From positions 51,827,401-51,891,400 of the forward strand of contig NC_133529.1 in NCBI RefSeq assembly GCF_048544455.1: 64,000 bases of DNA, written 5' to 3'. The position numbers and the translations under genes were made by a program. A model generated the notes under the pieces. It was not told the origin of the DNA, did no database searches, and was given only the letters and a program-made list of their open reading frames with translations. This document shows positions 51,651 through 61,275 of the stretch, in pieces; within the stretch, counting starts at the first letter, position 1; every line of letters begins with the position of its first letter. Origin of the DNA: Silene latifolia. Taxonomy: Eukaryota > Streptophyta > Magnoliopsida > Caryophyllales > Caryophyllaceae.

Positions 51651-53518
51651 TCTTTTGCATTAGGTGTTCGTTTAGAAACATTATCGTCAGTTACAGGAGT
51701 GCCTCGATCGAGTCCAGTAGTCACTCGATCGAGGAACCTATTTTTATCCAATGCCGTAGCTGAAACACGCGAAAAATTACTGTCAGAGGGGGTGCCTCGA
51801 TCGAGCCCTCGGTGTACCCGATCGATCCCTCGGTGTACTCGATCGAGCACGCTGGTTCCTCGATCAATCCTGGGCTGGCTTGATCGAGGACACTCGTCAG
51901 TCCTTCTTTTTTCGTCTTTTTGCTTATCCCATGTTCTATCCTTGCAAGTTTCTTTCTCGTCATCGCACAACTCGAGATTTCCCAATCCCTAAGGATGCAT
52001 ATAGGGAACTTCATCTTCATTAATGGGCATGTCCGGACCTTGATAAGAAGTACCGCTCCTCAAAGAAATAGCATTAACTCGCTCATGAGGTTGTTTACCT
52101 TGAGGTGGAAGAGCAGACTGTTTCGAAGGATTTTGAGCCGCCATTTGAGCAACTTGAGTATCCAACATCATGTTGTGAACCGTGAGTTCGGAGATTTGAG
52201 CCGTTTGCTTCTGTTGCATTGACAAAGTTTGTTGTAAGAGAGCTCTCAACACTACCATCTCATTATTTGGACCTTGAGGAGGAGGTTGAATTTGTTGAAA
52301 ACCTCCTTGATTTTGCCGAACAAAATTTCCTTGTGGTTGGTTACTACGTTATGGAGGAATAATATAAGCTCCTTGTGGCAGAGTTTGAGCAAAAGCATTC
52401 TGACTCCTTTCAGGGAAGAAGTTAGAATAAGGAGTACCTTGCCTGAAAGATTGGAAGGCATGAACTTGTTCAATAGTACTCATACAGTTGGCCGTAGTGT
52501 GGCCATCTATCTCACATCTCTCGCAGAATACTTCTTGTTGAATCATATGAACCGTTTCTTGCTTACCCAAAGATTGAGTAGTCTTTAAATCGGCTATTTG
52601 AGCCGTTAGGGCCTCCAGCTGCTCCGCAATAGCATTGTCTGAACCACTTCCTCTCTTACTTCCTCTGGGGTTACCATACTCAGCTGTGTGAGTAGCTATC
52701 TGATCAATCATCTTCCAAGCTTTACCGTCATTAGTATTATCTTGGAATCTCCCGTTAGCAGCTGAATCAAGCAAGGAACTATGATCGTCATACAACCCGC
52801 TGTAAAACTGCTTGCAAAGGAACCAAATTTCGAAACCAGGGTGAGGGACGGACCGAACTAGCCGTTTGAAATGAATCCAAGCCTCATTAAAGTTTTCAGT
52901 GGGACCTTGCTTAAAACTTGTAATCTAACTTCTCAATGCATTAGTTTTCTCTGGTGGAAAATACCTCTCGTAAAATGCAAGAGCTAATGAAGTGCAGTTA
53001 GTAACTGCGTCGGTCTCCATATCTAAGTCCCGTAACCACTCAGCTGCATCATCGCTCAAAGAGAAAGGGAAGAGAGTTTCTTTCACTTGATGTTGAGTCA
53101 CCCCAGCTGTCAAAGGAATAGAACAGCAATAAGTAACAAACTTCCCCATGTGCTTTGCGGGGTCCTCTTCAGCTCTTCCTCCAAACATATTTCTCTCTAC
53201 TAGGCTTATATAGGAAGGCTTTATCTCAAAAGACCCCTTATCAGTGGTAGGGAGCTTGAAGCCTTTAGGAATAGAATCAACCGTGGGTTCGGAATGACTT
53301 GCCAATATTGGCATCTTTTATGTTGTAGAAACCACAAGTGCAGATATAAGCATGTCCTCTTCTAAGGACGAATCTTCTGCAAAATTATACTGCTCGTACT
53401 CAATTGTACTCAAGTCTTCCACCTGACTTACTTCTCTTTGAAATTTTCGTCTGTACCGAAAAGTCTTTTCTGGCTCGGGATCAAAAGGTATAATCTCTAA
53501 CCTGTTAGACCTGGGCAT
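51651..53518 (-). pseudogene. Athila E gag with four in-frame stops
   Basis: The likely start is ATG 53518 (MPRSNRLE), about 100 bp after the primer-binding site. One frame runs to the truncation, interrupted by TAA 53318, TAG 52925, TAA 52349 and TAG 51989. It shows the Athila gag core: SYISLVERNMFGG, EDPAKHMGKF, LFPFSLSDDAAEWL and FYERYFPPEKT. A CxxC...HTTANC zinc knuckle and the conserved NAISLRSG motif near the end follow. After NEDEVPYMHP the frame enters a tail in which CTCGATCGAG repeats are translated as LDRG/IDRVHRG units (51690-51895). The stops differ by one C-to-T change from Gln codons in most cases. Confidence 0.88.
51690..51895. repeat. CTCGATCGAG palindromic units inside Athila E gag tail
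   Basis: Seven to eight units of the 10-bp palindrome or close variants (CCCGATCGAT, CTCGATCAAT, TTGATCGAGG) lie 15-35 bp apart. They are in the gag reading frame on the minus strand. Similar units occur in this element's LTR at 59440-59497 and in element D. Confidence 0.85.
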
Positions 53519-53639
53519 AGACGAAAACAACAAGAAAATATCAAACTGTCTTAAGGAACTGATGCTCCTTGAGACAAAAGACAAAAGTAAACAAAAACAA
53601 ACAGAAAAATTGTTGCCTCCCCGGCAACGGCGCCAAATT
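53519..53639 (-). other. Athila E leader and primer-binding site
   Basis: The primer-binding site TGGCGCCGTTGCCGGGG stands at 53634-53618 on the minus strand, five bases from the LTR end. The leader then runs to the gag ATG at 53518. The frame is open through part of the leader, so an upstream start at 53584 is possible. Confidence 0.75.
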
Positions 53640-54377
53640 TGATAACGCTAAAGTCGTATCACCTTAACCAAAGTAAACCTAAATTACTACTAACTAATAG
53701 CTAGCGGTAAGAAGGGTCAAAACAACAGAGAGGCGAGGTAATTATTCTAGTTTGTTACTATTTAAGTCTGTCTTAAAGTAACCAATTTTTAGGGGTTTTG
53801 AATGTTTGATTTCTAACAACTAATAACAAGTGAAATAAAGGATGAATAACAATAATATTAAAGAGTCTAGAGATCGGGTTCACTAGGTAGTCATCAAAGG
53901 GTAAGATTTAACTCATTGATTGAGCAATTTTTATTATTGAAAGTCATATGATCGGTCGATTTTAATATGTGTTTTTAGATCTAACTTAACATGCAATCGC
54001 TATTATTAAGTCGGTCTAATTCAATTATCGTGGCCTATACTAGTCTTAACCCTATCGGTGATAATCCTAGTTTATGCAAGACTAATTGATCAATTCTGAT
54101 CAGTAATTAATCAACTAGATTTAAGACGATAATTAAACAACAATTAAAAGCAATTTAACAATCAATTCACAAGTAACCCCTTTTCTAACAACCTAGATCC
54201 CCTTTCACCCTAAATAAAAGATTTAGCTACTCATATTAATAACAATAACAACAATAACAATATAAGAAAGCATAATTAAGAACATAATAAAATGAACAAT
54301 AATGATTGAGTAAAAATAATAACTGAGAAAAGATTAAAGAGTACCGTAATAATGAAGAACAAGGTAGAAGATCCGAA

Positions 54378-54409
<32 letters not shown>

Positions 54410-54537
54410 AGTTTGAGGGCTGTCCGCTTTTTTTTTTTTTTTATTGTGAAATCAATGTAAAGACTCGTACATAGAGGTTAGAGATAGAGAGAGAAAAAAT
54501 CTGCGAAAATCACAAAAATAGAACCCTAGATTTCAGC

Positions 54538-55866
54538 ATGACGGCTGCAAAATCCCCATCGAAATCTACACCAAAAAATTCATCAAAAAATCACAAAAAT
54601 TCAGAAACTGTTTGTACTAATAAATTTGATCTTCTTTCTCATACTAGTAATGAAGAATTTCCTTCTCTAACCAAAACAAACCAAGGTCCTACAAGTGCAG
54701 ATGTTCTTAAGGAGAAAGCCATGCACGAAGTTGTAGGAATTCCCCCGTTGAACCTTGAGGTCTTGGTAGAAGATGTAACAGAGGAGTCAGAAGATGAAAC
54801 AGAAGAGGCGGAATCTAGCAACACTGTCAAGACTTTACCAGTTATTGAAGAGGAGCCCTCTGTTCTTCAATTTACTGCTGAGGAGGTGAAGGTGGAGCTT
54901 GATTATTGGAAGAATTCTGTCTACTGTTTTATTCTAGGAGCTAATCCTCCCTGGGATATTGTTGAAGGCTACATCAGGAGACTATGGATTAATCATAAGG
55001 TAGATAAACTCTCCTTTTTGCCTAATGGTGTTTTCATGGTTCGTTTTCTTTCCAAGGCTGCTAAAGATGCTGTCTTAAGGCAAGGTCACTTTCTTTTTGA
55101 CAATAAGCCTCTCATAGTTAAGCCTTGGACCCCTGATGTGGAACTTGTTAAGCACGAAGTCAAATCTGTACCTGTGTGGGTCAAGTTACATAAACTCCCT
55201 CTGAAATTCTGGGGTAAAGGCCTTACTCGTATCTCTGGACTTATTGGGAAGTTTATTAAATGTGATTTGGCTACAGAGGATAAAACCAGGATTGGGTATG
55301 CACGAGTTATGATTGAGTTAATGATTGGTGACCCTCTCCCTGACAAAGTTAAGTTTTTAGATGAACATGGTGACCTGGTTATCATTGATGTTGAGTTTGA
55401 GTGGAAGCCTGTAGTGTGTGTTGGCTGTAAAGGTATTGGGCATACTGCTGCTGAGTGTAGGAGATCTAAGAAAACACAGGCAGTGGTGGCTAATACTCAG
55501 AAACCTGCTACCAAAGTTTGGAAACCTAAGACCCAGGCTACTGAGAATGTTCAGAAAACTAAACCTGCTAGGACTCCTGTCCAATCTCCCTCTGCAGTAG
55601 TTACAGCAGTAGCTACCCCTGTTGAGACACAACTTCAAACTCCTGTAGTTTGGCATTCCACTGGGACATATTCTATGGGGCCTGCTCCTGCTCCCGCCAA
55701 AGCTACTGCAATTGGGAGACTCAGTAGACAAGATATTAGTGAAGGAGGGTATACTGTTCACAGATTTGGGCAACATACCTTCCTGGAAACCTTGAATACT
55801 CCAACACCCAAGGTAGGCATTGGGATAAGTGGTAGTGGTCCTCACCTTGTGGTGAGGAATGCATAA
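54538..55866 (+). CDS. LINE ORF1, nucleic-acid-binding protein (DUF4283 and CCHC knuckle)
   Basis: ORF1 proteins of plant L1 elements bind the element RNA and accompany it to the nucleus. This frame has 442 codons with no stop, starting at the first ATG after a short 5' UTR. An acidic, Ser/Thr-rich N-terminus (to about residue 105) precedes a DUF4283-like domain (about 110-265: WKNSVYCFILGANPPW, NGVFMVRFLSKAAKDAVL, VPVWVKLHKLPLKFW). A zinc knuckle CVGCKGIGHTAAEC follows at residues 294-307 with correct C-x2-C-x4-H-x4-C spacing, then a basic Lys/Thr/Pro-rich tail. The stop TAA overlaps the ORF2 start (ATGCATAA), suggesting reinitiation or coupled translation. Confidence 0.93.
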   Translation: MTAAKSPSKSTPKNSSKNHKNSETVCTNKFDLLSHTSNEEFPSLTKTNQGPTSADVLKEKAMHEVVGIPPLNLEVLVEDVTEESEDETEEAESSNTVKTLPVIEEEPSVLQFTAEEVKVELDYWKNSVYCFILGANPPWDIVEGYIRRLWINHKVDKLSFLPNGVFMVRFLSKAAKDAVLRQGHFLFDNKPLIVKPWTPDVELVKHEVKSVPVWVKLHKLPLKFWGKGLTRISGLIGKFIKCDLATEDKTRIGYARVMIELMIGDPLPDKVKFLDEHGDLVIIDVEFEWKPVVCVGCKGIGHTAAECRRSKKTQAVVANTQKPATKVWKPKTQATENVQKTKPARTPVQSPSAVVTAVATPVETQLQTPVVWHSTGTYSMGPAPAPAKATAIGRLSRQDISEGGYTVHRFGQHTFLETLNTPTPKVGIGISGSGPHLVVRNA

Positions 55867-58800
55867 CCTTGGATTTTGGAATGTTAGGGGCCTAAACAGT
55901 CCTCCCAAACAAAAGCATGTTAAATGGTTCATGCATATGAACAAAGTAGGATTGTTTGGGCTCCTTGAGACAAAGGTTAAGGCCTTGTCTCTAAATGTTA
56001 TAAATGGATTAATAGTTGATGGTTGGAGTATTGCTACTAATAATAGTTGGCACAAAGGTGGTAGAGTGTGGATCCTTTGGAATCCAGCTATTTTTACTCT
56101 TGATCTCTATGATTTTTCTGCTCAATGCATCAACATGAAAGTTACTGAAGTTGCCTCTTCCACTCAATTTTATGTTTCTATGGTTTATGCATTTAATGAT
56201 CTGGTGGATAGAAGAAGTTTATGGAATCAACTTATCAATTTTGCATCTATGATTCATGGACCTTGGATGGTTGCTGGAGATTTTAATTGTGTTTTATCTC
56301 ATTCTGAGAGACTTGGTGGGTCTAGCACTGATGCAGAGATTGATGAGTTTCAGAGTTGTTTGGATGCTTGTGGCCTTATTGATAGTCCTGCTCAAGGGGC
56401 TTATTACACCTGGAATAACAAACAGGATGCAAGCTCTAGAGTGTTCAGTAGACTTGACAGAGTACTCATCAATAGTGAGTGGAGTCAGAGGATGCCTTCT
56501 ATGTATGCTCATTTCCTTCCTGAAGGGACCTTTGATCACACCCCCTGTATTATTAAGAGCTCTGATCAGTCTGATAGCTTCAAGAGACCTTTTAAGTATT
56601 ACAATATGTGGGGTAAAGATAAGAATTTTATTCCAAAGTTAACTGCCTGGTGGACTGTGCATTGTCAGGGTACTAAGATGTTTCAAGTGGTTAGGAAATT
56701 GAAAAATCTGAAGGTTCATCTCAGACAGTTCAACAAAGAACACTTTGCTGATATTGAAAATGCAACTGCTGTAGCCTTAAGAAATCTTGAGGCCATTCAA
56801 ATCAATCTCATTGATGATCCTAGCAATCAGCAAATGTTGAATATGGAAGCTCATGCTGTGGAGGAATACAAGAAATTACAAGCTGACTGCCTGTCTTTTC
56901 TCAGTCAGAAAGCCAAACTAGCATGGAGTAAAGATGGTGACTTCAATTCTAAGTATTTTCATGGTGCCATAAGGAGTCGAGTTCTCAGGAATCAGGTCCT
57001 ATGTGTGAAAGATTCAAAGGGTCAGGAGCATTCTGATCCCAAGGCTGTTAAAGATGCTTTCTTAAATTATTACAAGGAGCTCTTGGGGACTGCTATACCC
57101 ACTGACAAAGTTAATTTTCAGATTATCAAGAGAGGAAAGGTGTGTGATGCTAGTCTTCAGGATATCCTTGTTCTGCCTGTGACTAATCAGGAGATTAAAA
57201 CTGCCATCTTTTCAATCCCTGATCATAAAGCTCCTGGGCCTGATGGTTATTCCAGTGCTTTCTTTAAGGACTCTTGGACTGTTATTGGTGATGAAGTATG
57301 TGCTGCAGTTCAAGATGTCTTTAATTCTGGTAAACTTCTCAAGCAGTTGAATGCTACAAATGTTACCCTGATACCCAAATGCAAGATGCCTACTCATGTT
57401 CATCAATTCAGACCCATTGCCTGTTGTAATGTCCTCTACAAGTGTGTTTCAAAAATTTTGTGCAACAGAATATCCCTTGTCTTACCTGAGTTGATTAGCA
57501 AGAATCAGGGAGGGTTCATTAAAGGGAGAAGTATACTAGAAAACATAATGGTGTGCCAAGATCTGGTGAGATTGTACAACAGACAGTATTGCTCTGCTAG
57601 ATGTATGTTCAAAATGGATTTAATGAAAGCCTATGACTCAGTTAGCTGGGAATTTTTAGCTGATATCCTTGAAGCTTTTCATTTTCCTGTTTCTATCAGA
57701 AGGCTTATTATGGAATGTGTGAGTAGTGCCACTTATACTCTTAGTCTGAATGGGGATACTTTTGGTTTCTTTCCTGGCAAAAGAGGACTGAGGCAAGGTG
57801 ACCCCATGTCCCCACTACTCTTCACTCTGTGTATGGAATATTTCACAAGAATTATTGACTGTGCTACTGAGAAACTGCCTTTCCATTTTCACCCCCTTTG
57901 CAAACCTATGAGGCTTACTCATTTGATGTTTGCTGATGATTTACTGCTTTTCTGCAAAGGGGATGCACAGTCTATTATGGTCCTACTGAGGGCTTATGAA
58001 TCCTTTTCCAGAGCTTCAGGGCTTAAGATGAACCCTCAGAAGTCCTGTGCTTATTTCAATGGTGTGCCATCTGGGCTAAAAAAGGAGATCATGTCTGTTT
58101 CTGGTATTAAAGAAGGATCATTGCCTTTTAAATACCTTGGTGTCCCTATTACAGCAGGAAGGTTAAAAAAGTGTGATTGTGGGGTTCTCATTGATAAAAT
58201 AGTTGAGAGAATCAGGTGTCTTGGAGCTAAGAAGCTTTCTTTTGCAGGAAGACTTGTCCTAGTTAAATCAGTGCTCTCTACCATGTACAATTACTGGGCT
58301 TCTTTATTTGTGTTGCCTAAGGGAGTCATAAATAGAGTTGATGCCATTTGCAGGAATTTCTTATGGGAAGGGAGTACTGAGCATAATAAAGCTCCTTTAC
58401 TTGCCTGGCAAAAAGTTTGTGTCCCTCAGAAGGAAGGGGGGCTTGGTCTTAGAGTAAGTTCAATCTGGAATGTTGCAACCATTGGCAAACTGGTCTGGTG
58501 GCTGTCAGTGAAGCCTGATAAGCTATGGGTCCAGTGGGTGCACCACGTTTATTTAAAAGGGCAGTCCTGGCAATCCTATCATCCCTCCTCTGATACCAGT
58601 TGGCATTGGAGGAAAGTTTGTCATGTTCGTGATACTATCAAGGATGGGTTTTCTGATGGAATTTGGAGTATAGGTGTTGGTGACTATTCTGTGAAGTCGT
58701 GCTATTCTTGGTTGAGAGATAAAAGACCAGTTGTTGACTGGCATAGATCTGTTTGGAATGCAGTGTCTCCTCCTAAGCATTGCTTCATTGCCTGGCTTAT

Positions 58801-59233
58801 TGCAAGTCAGGCTTTAATGTTGAAGGAGAAGTTATTTAGGTTGCAGATTTCTACTGATGATAGCTGCTGTATCTGTGGCCTTGCTACTGAAAGTCATGCT
58901 CATTTGTTCCAAGGTTGCAGATTCAGTCATGAAATTTATAGTCATCTAGCTGTGAAGCTGGGTTCTAGGCTAGATGATACTAATCAATTGCAGAGTATTA
59001 TGAAGAAGAGATGGAGCAGGCTGAGGAAACAGGTGACCACTGCTATCCTTTTGGCAGCTTGGTACCATATCTGGAATCAACGCAATGAAGCTAGGCTATT
59101 CTTGAAGGTTTCACGGCCTGAATTGATAGCTGAGCATATTTGGCGCCTAATTCATACTAGAATTCGAGTACTAAGTCCTCAGTTTATCACTCTCAAGGAT
59201 AAACTTTGGTTGTCTAGAGTGCATTTAATGTAA
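55859..59233 (+). CDS. LINE ORF2: endonuclease, reverse transcriptase, zf-RVT
   Basis: ORF2 nicks the target and reverse-transcribes the element RNA at the nick (target-primed reverse transcription). The frame is 1,124 codons without stops. The APE-like endonuclease occupies residues 1 to about 230: GFWNVRGLN at 5-13, catalytic Glu in LLETK, AGDFN near 137-142, SRLDRVLIN, and the terminal DH in FDHTP near 224. Reverse transcriptase follows (about 440-760): PGPDGY near 458, FRPIACCNVLYK, MDLMKAYDSV, GLRQGDPMSP, and the active site FADD at about 691. The zf-RVT domain lies near 940-1040 (WNAVSPPKHCFIAWL, CCICG...HLFQGC). Length and order fit plant L1 elements, and all catalytic motifs I can check are present. 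Confidence 0.95.
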   Translation: MHNLGFWNVRGLNSPPKQKHVKWFMHMNKVGLFGLLETKVKALSLNVINGLIVDGWSIATNNSWHKGGRVWILWNPAIFTLDLYDFSAQCINMKVTEVASSTQFYVSMVYAFNDLVDRRSLWNQLINFASMIHGPWMVAGDFNCVLSHSERLGGSSTDAEIDEFQSCLDACGLIDSPAQGAYYTWNNKQDASSRVFSRLDRVLINSEWSQRMPSMYAHFLPEGTFDHTPCIIKSSDQSDSFKRPFKYYNMWGKDKNFIPKLTAWWTVHCQGTKMFQVVRKLKNLKVHLRQFNKEHFADIENATAVALRNLEAIQINLIDDPSNQQMLNMEAHAVEEYKKLQADCLSFLSQKAKLAWSKDGDFNSKYFHGAIRSRVLRNQVLCVKDSKGQEHSDPKAVKDAFLNYYKELLGTAIPTDKVNFQIIKRGKVCDASLQDILVLPVTNQEIKTAIFSIPDHKAPGPDGYSSAFFKDSWTVIGDEVCAAVQDVFNSGKLLKQLNATNVTLIPKCKMPTHVHQFRPIACCNVLYKCVSKILCNRISLVLPELISKNQGGFIKGRSILENIMVCQDLVRLYNRQYCSARCMFKMDLMKAYDSVSWEFLADILEAFHFPVSIRRLIMECVSSATYTLSLNGDTFGFFPGKRGLRQGDPMSPLLFTLCMEYFTRIIDCATEKLPFHFHPLCKPMRLTHLMFADDLLLFCKGDAQSIMVLLRAYESFSRASGLKMNPQKSCAYFNGVPSGLKKEIMSVSGIKEGSLPFKYLGVPITAGRLKKCDCGVLIDKIVERIRCLGAKKLSFAGRLVLVKSVLSTMYNYWASLFVLPKGVINRVDAICRNFLWEGSTEHNKAPLLAWQKVCVPQKEGGLGLRVSSIWNVATIGKLVWWLSVKPDKLWVQWVHHVYLKGQSWQSYHPSSDTSWHWRKVCHVRDTIKDGFSDGIWSIGVGDYSVKSCYSWLRDKRPVVDWHRSVWNAVSPPKHCFIAWLIASQALMLKEKLFRLQISTDDSCCICGLATESHAHLFQGCRFSHEIYSHLAVKLGSRLDDTNQLQSIMKKRWSRLRKQVTTAILLAAWYHIWNQRNEARLFLKVSRPELIAEHIWRLIHTRIRVLSPQFITLKDKLWLSRVHLM

Positions 59234-60875
59234 TTTAGCACTAAAATTTGTGATCTTTGAGTTGCTTGTAATGCGGATATTTGATCTTCAATGAGAATTC
59301 TTACATTTTAGCAAAAAAAAAGTTTGAGGGCTTTCGAAGTAAAATAAAGCGTAAATAAACTAGGGTACGATACTAGGTATTTATAATAAAACATAACTGA
59401 CTTAAGGAAAATTGCGGAAAATATAGAGTAAAGTGGTTCCTCGGTCGAGTCACCAATGTCCTCGATCGAGCCCGGCCTAAGTTGATCGAGGCATCACTGG
59501 TTTCTGGTCTTTTCTTCGTGTTTTCTTCTTAACTTCTCTTCCTTCATTCATATAGATTCCCGTGCCATGCTTCGTGTATTCCTTCATGCCGACTCCGCGA
59601 TGCACATTTCATTCCTTTGCTCCTCAAATGCATCATTCCTGCAATAAACATCAAATGGCGAAAGTATCGTCGTTCTAACATAAAAGGCATGTAAATGATA
59701 TAATTTAGCACGAAAAACGTATCAAAAGCAATTAAGAGGAGGCATAAATATATATATAATTATGACTCATCAGTGTACAACACCCTTCCTTCAACTTCTT
59801 TTTCACGACACCACCGACCAGCAATGGCTCCACCACCTCCTACCATCTCAAGCCCGCAACATGACGCATCCTGACAACCACCAACCATCCCCTGAACCGT
59901 CTTAACCAGGCCACAAAACCACGCCCTAAACAGACCCCCAAAACCCGACACAACCCGAACACAACCTCACACACTCACTGCCCTTCACCACCGTGACAGC
60001 CCGTGGCCACCACCATGGTCTCCCTGACCCATGGTGGTCCCACCACCAACCACGACCTCACATGATAGCCCATAATCACCAAGAATGACGCACAACCCAT
60101 ATAAAAGACAAACACGCTGCAACCACCACCATCCGACACCCATCGTACCAACCACCACATGCAACCACACAACCACCACCATGAGGACGGCCCACAGCCG
60201 ACCTAACCAGCTACCCAGGTCCCGTGTTCATACAACAAACACGAAAGCTACACTCTTCGTCTTAAATTCCGCGACAACCCCCCTTTAGACACCAATTCCG
60301 CCAACCACAGTGGTCAAGAAAGGTCACGGTTGGTCCCACTAGAATCACTACGGTCAGAGCTAACTATTAAGGTCAACGACACTGTTCACAGTGGTCAATA
60401 CGGTGTTTAATTGATAATTTAATTGAAAAAGACGATATAAATATAAATTACGACGATCTTACCATTAATCGCTAATTGCTCCTTCCGTCTCTTACATCTC
60501 CTTCTTCTTTCTTTGTGAATTATTTTTCAGATATCTTAGTATTTATAGTCTAGGTTTAGAGAGTATGTGATGTCAATTAGGAAACTATTGCCTTATTCCA
60601 ATTATTATTAGGAATTACCATTTTATTATTATACTTATTATATTCCGACACAAATCCCGACCACTACTCATACTAGGCCAAATATAATCAGCCCATTAAT
60701 CCATATCACACGGCCCATGGCCTTATTACTAACTAAACCCAATTCTCCACTTGCTTACTTACTTTATTATTTAATTACCGTCTTATTCGCAATTATTATT
60801 ATAAATGCCATTAATTTAATTATTTAAATTACATAAATTATCTAATCAATTATTATTAAATTACGGGGTATTACA

Positions 60876-61140
60876 ACGTTAATCATGTGTTTACAATCCC
60901 ATTTGCTTTCTTTGCTTTACTTTCATTTGTTTACATTCCCTTTGTTATGTAGTTTAGATTGCAAACCTCAAACTTAACCAAAATTGTGACATTCAAGACA
61001 TAGCTTTCTACAACCGATAAATCAATACAATACCCGTCCCTTGGGATCCGACCTTTACTTACCACCTTACTAAGAGTAGTTTTTTAAGATTATAAATAGT
61101 GTTTGATAGGGAGAATAGACGACGGTCCAAACCCTAATCA
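60876..61140 (+). repeat. Athila F LTR, right piece
   Basis: This piece continues the LTR interrupted at 46617. It contains CCCTTGGGATCCGACCTTTA, typical of Athila LTRs, and ends AATCA just before the primer-binding site. Only about 490 bp of this LTR survives in the window. Confidence 0.75.
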
Positions 61141-61275
61141 AAATGGCGTCGTTGCCGGGGATGGTTTTCAATTGAATTGTTATCATTTGTTGTTTTTATT
61201 TGTGTCTCTCTTAGCCTTGGGGAAGTCAAACTCCTCAAGATAGTTTTAATTGTTTTCTAGTTGTTTTATTTTTAC
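61141..61275 (+). other. Athila F primer-binding site and leader
   Basis: TGGCGTCGTTGCCGGGGA stands at 61144-61161, three bases after the LTR end, and is nearly the same as in Athila E. A T-rich leader leads to the gag ATG at 61276. Confidence 0.8.

Larger units (their letters stand above)
54407..59332 (+). mobile_element. Full-length L1-type LINE with both ORFs intact
   Basis: The element body is 54422 to about 59317, flanked by a perfect 15-bp target duplication AAAAGTTTGAGGGCT (54407-54421 and 59318-59332). It has a 116-bp 5' UTR, ORF1 and ORF2 overlapping by 8 bp, an 80-bp 3' UTR and a short A tail (about five A beyond the duplication). It inserted into the Athila E LTR. A perfect duplication and undamaged frames make it the youngest dated insertion in the window and a candidate for recent activity. 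Confidence 0.95.
51651..59772 (-). mobile_element. Athila-lineage gypsy element E, truncated
   Basis: On the minus strand a 1.22-kb LTR (59772 to 53640, TGATGAGTC...TTATCA, split by a LINE) is followed by the primer-binding site TGGCGCCGTTGCCGGGG (53634-53618), typical of Athila, and by gag. Everything after the gag end, namely pol, the polypurine tract and the 3' LTR, is missing, and the sequence changes to family B' LTR at about 51650. No target duplication is seen, so an internal deletion reaching into the flank is the simplest explanation. Confidence 0.85.
53640..59772 (-). repeat. Athila E 5' LTR, split by LINE
   Basis: Parts 53640-54421 and 59333-59772 join to about 1,222 bp. The LTR contains a (CTAAA)n tract of about five units at 54382-54409 and CTCGATCGAG-type units at 59440-59497. 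Confidence 0.85.
46618..60875 (-). mobile_element. Family B' non-autonomous gypsy element, minus strand
   Basis: The order on the minus strand is 5' LTR 60875-50513 (with nested insertions), primer-binding site 50498-50512, internal region to 48876, and 3' LTR 48875-46618. Flanks are ACTTT (46613-46617) and ACGTT (60876-60880), a target duplication with one mismatch. The internal region is about 1.64 kb and aligns with family B (GACGTAACC near 50215-50230, pre-polypurine motif near 48895). The LTR 3' parts match B, while the 5' parts differ, so it is a sister subfamily. No coding frame is present. Confidence 0.83.
50513..60875 (-). repeat. 5' LTR of family B', split by Athila E
   Basis: The flanking parts 50513-51650 and 59773-60875 together are about 2,240 bp and match the 3' LTR on both sides of the insertion. 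A few bases around the insertion point (between CACGGTTT and GTGTACAAC) are lost. Confidence 0.85.

Noticed and set aside
53318..53584. Separate small protein upstream of Athila E gag
   Set aside because: It is in the same frame as gag and separated only by a TAA, so it is the gag N-terminus preceded by leader codons.
54382..54409. (CTAAA)n as an interstitial telomere repeat
   Set aside because: The unit is 5 bp and differs from the plant telomere CCCTAAA; only about five units occur, inside an Athila LTR.
55357..56055. 232-codon minus-strand frame across the LINE ORF1/ORF2 junction
   Set aside because: It is a shadow of the two well-supported LINE frames on the plus strand and has no motif of its own.
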